A DNA stretch of 5,728 nt from Syntrophaceae bacterium UBA5764. GTDB lineage: Bacteria; Desulfobacterota; Syntrophia; Syntrophales; Smithellaceae. Under the pieces are notes generated by a model. The model did not search any database, was not told the origin of the DNA, and saw nothing but the letters and a program-made list of their open reading frames with translations. The stretch is from NCBI GenBank assembly GCA_002418825.1, contig DIEW01000004.1, positions 1 to 5,728 of the forward strand, in the 5' to 3' direction. Position numbers and translations under genes: made by a program. Shown piece by piece: positions 5,215 to 5,728 of the stretch; within the stretch, counting starts at the first letter, position 1; every line of letters begins with the position of its first letter.

Positions 5215-5728
5215 AAGTTTTTGCCGCGGATAAAGCTGACGGCGTTCTTGAAGATCGCCAGGCCCTGACCTTTTTCCGGGAGTGTCTCGCGTGTCCAGCG
5301 CGGGTGGTTGGTACGGTGCAAAAACGCTTCGGGATGCGGCATCAGACCGAAGAGCCGGCCCGACTCATTGCAGATGCCGGCGATGGCCTGTGTGGAGCCG
5401 TTGGGATTGGCCGGATAGTCCATCGTGATGTTGCCTTCTGCGGTGCAGTACTGAAAGGCGACGAGGTTTTTCTTTTCGATTTCGTTAAGCACCGTCTTAC
5501 TCTCCGGAATGAATTTTCCTTCGCCGTGGCGGACGGGGTAATAAACTAAATTCAGATTGCGTGTGAAGACGCAGGGACTTTGCTCATTGGACTTGAGATA
5601 CACCCAGCGATCTTCAAAACGGCCGGAATCGTTGTAGGTTAGTGTCGTGCTCTGTTTCGTGAAGTTATTATCCAGCGCCGGCAGAAGCCCCAGTTTCACC
5701 ATCAGCTGAAAGCCGTTGCAGACGCCCA
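5211..5728 (-). CDS. purQ: Phosphoribosylformylglycinamidine synthase glutaminase subunit PurQ (5' end cut by window)
   Basis: The C-terminal 171 residues of PurQ, the glutaminase subunit that supplies ammonia to PurL for converting FGAR to FGAM in de novo purine synthesis. The class I amidotransferase nucleophile elbow G-V-C-N-G-F-Q-L is at the window edge, with the catalytic Cys codon at 5718-5720. The N-D-S-G-R-F-E-D-R block, the H-G-E-G-K-F loop and the P-H-P-E motif with the catalytic His and Glu (codons near 5328-5336) are all present. The N-P-N-G-S-T-x-A-I-A-G-I-C-N block and the H-R-T-N-H-P tail fit the longer PurQ form rather than the large single-chain enzyme. The true start lies beyond 5728; the internal ATG at 5702 is not a start because the conserved elbow reads through it. 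The TAA stop (5213-5211) overlaps the opposing gene's TAG by 3 bases within TTAG. Confidence 0.95.
   Translation of the reverse strand, partial: GVCNGFQLMVKLGLLPALDNNFTKQSTTLTYNDSGRFEDRWVYLKSNEQSPCVFTRNLNLVYYPVRHGEGKFIPESKTVLNEIEKKNLVAFQYCTAEGNITMDYPANPNGSTQAIAGICNESGRLFGLMPHPEAFLHRTNHPRWTRETLPEKGQGLAIFKNAVSFIRGKNF

Noticed and set aside
5304..5549. 81-residue + strand frame
   Set aside because: Antisense to conserved purQ motifs, with no ribosome site.

Overview
The window reads as ordinary bacterial chromosome of moderate GC, with noticeably AT-rich gaps. It holds six protein genes and one tRNA gene, packed tightly. No mobile element, CRISPR array or phage gene is visible. A member of the Desulfobacterota (old Deltaproteobacteria, perhaps a Syntrophales-like anaerobe) fits the DUF362-ferredoxin protein, the form of PurQ present and a tRNA-Thr gene ending in T-CCA. 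That assignment is an impression from family knowledge and has not been tested.

Left part, + strand. Bases 1-242 hold no gene but have several mutually exclusive inverted repeats ending in a seven-T run just before a small cysteine-cluster protein (YkgJ-type, 243-575, GTG start). A 183-base AT-rich gap with a 9-bp inverted repeat leads to a 507-residue HerA/FtsK-superfamily ATPase of the YjgR (DUF853) family (759-2282).

Middle part, - strand. Reading leftwards from about 4008: a promoter with a perfect TTGACA box, a complete tRNA-Thr(CGU) with encoded CCA (3880-3955), then after 50 bases a DUF362 protein with a C-terminal 2x[4Fe-4S] ferredoxin domain (2720-3829), then a DUF1893/TM1506-like protein (2313-2723) joined to it by an ATGA stop/start overlap. 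No terminator is seen between these three, so they may form one tRNA-led transcript. The DUF1893 gene converges on yjgR with a 30-base gap.

Right part. Divergent from the tRNA, a + strand gene encodes a membrane-anchored calcineurin-like metallophosphoesterase (4090-5214). It converges on purQ (5211 to the window edge, - strand), and the two stop codons overlap on the bases TTAG. purQ is cut by the right edge just upstream of its catalytic cysteine.

The genes do not form one pathway: purQ and the tRNA are housekeeping genes, and the rest are conserved proteins of poorly known role. The items most worth following are the coupled DUF362-DUF1893 pair behind a tRNA and the attenuator-like repeats at 112-219.
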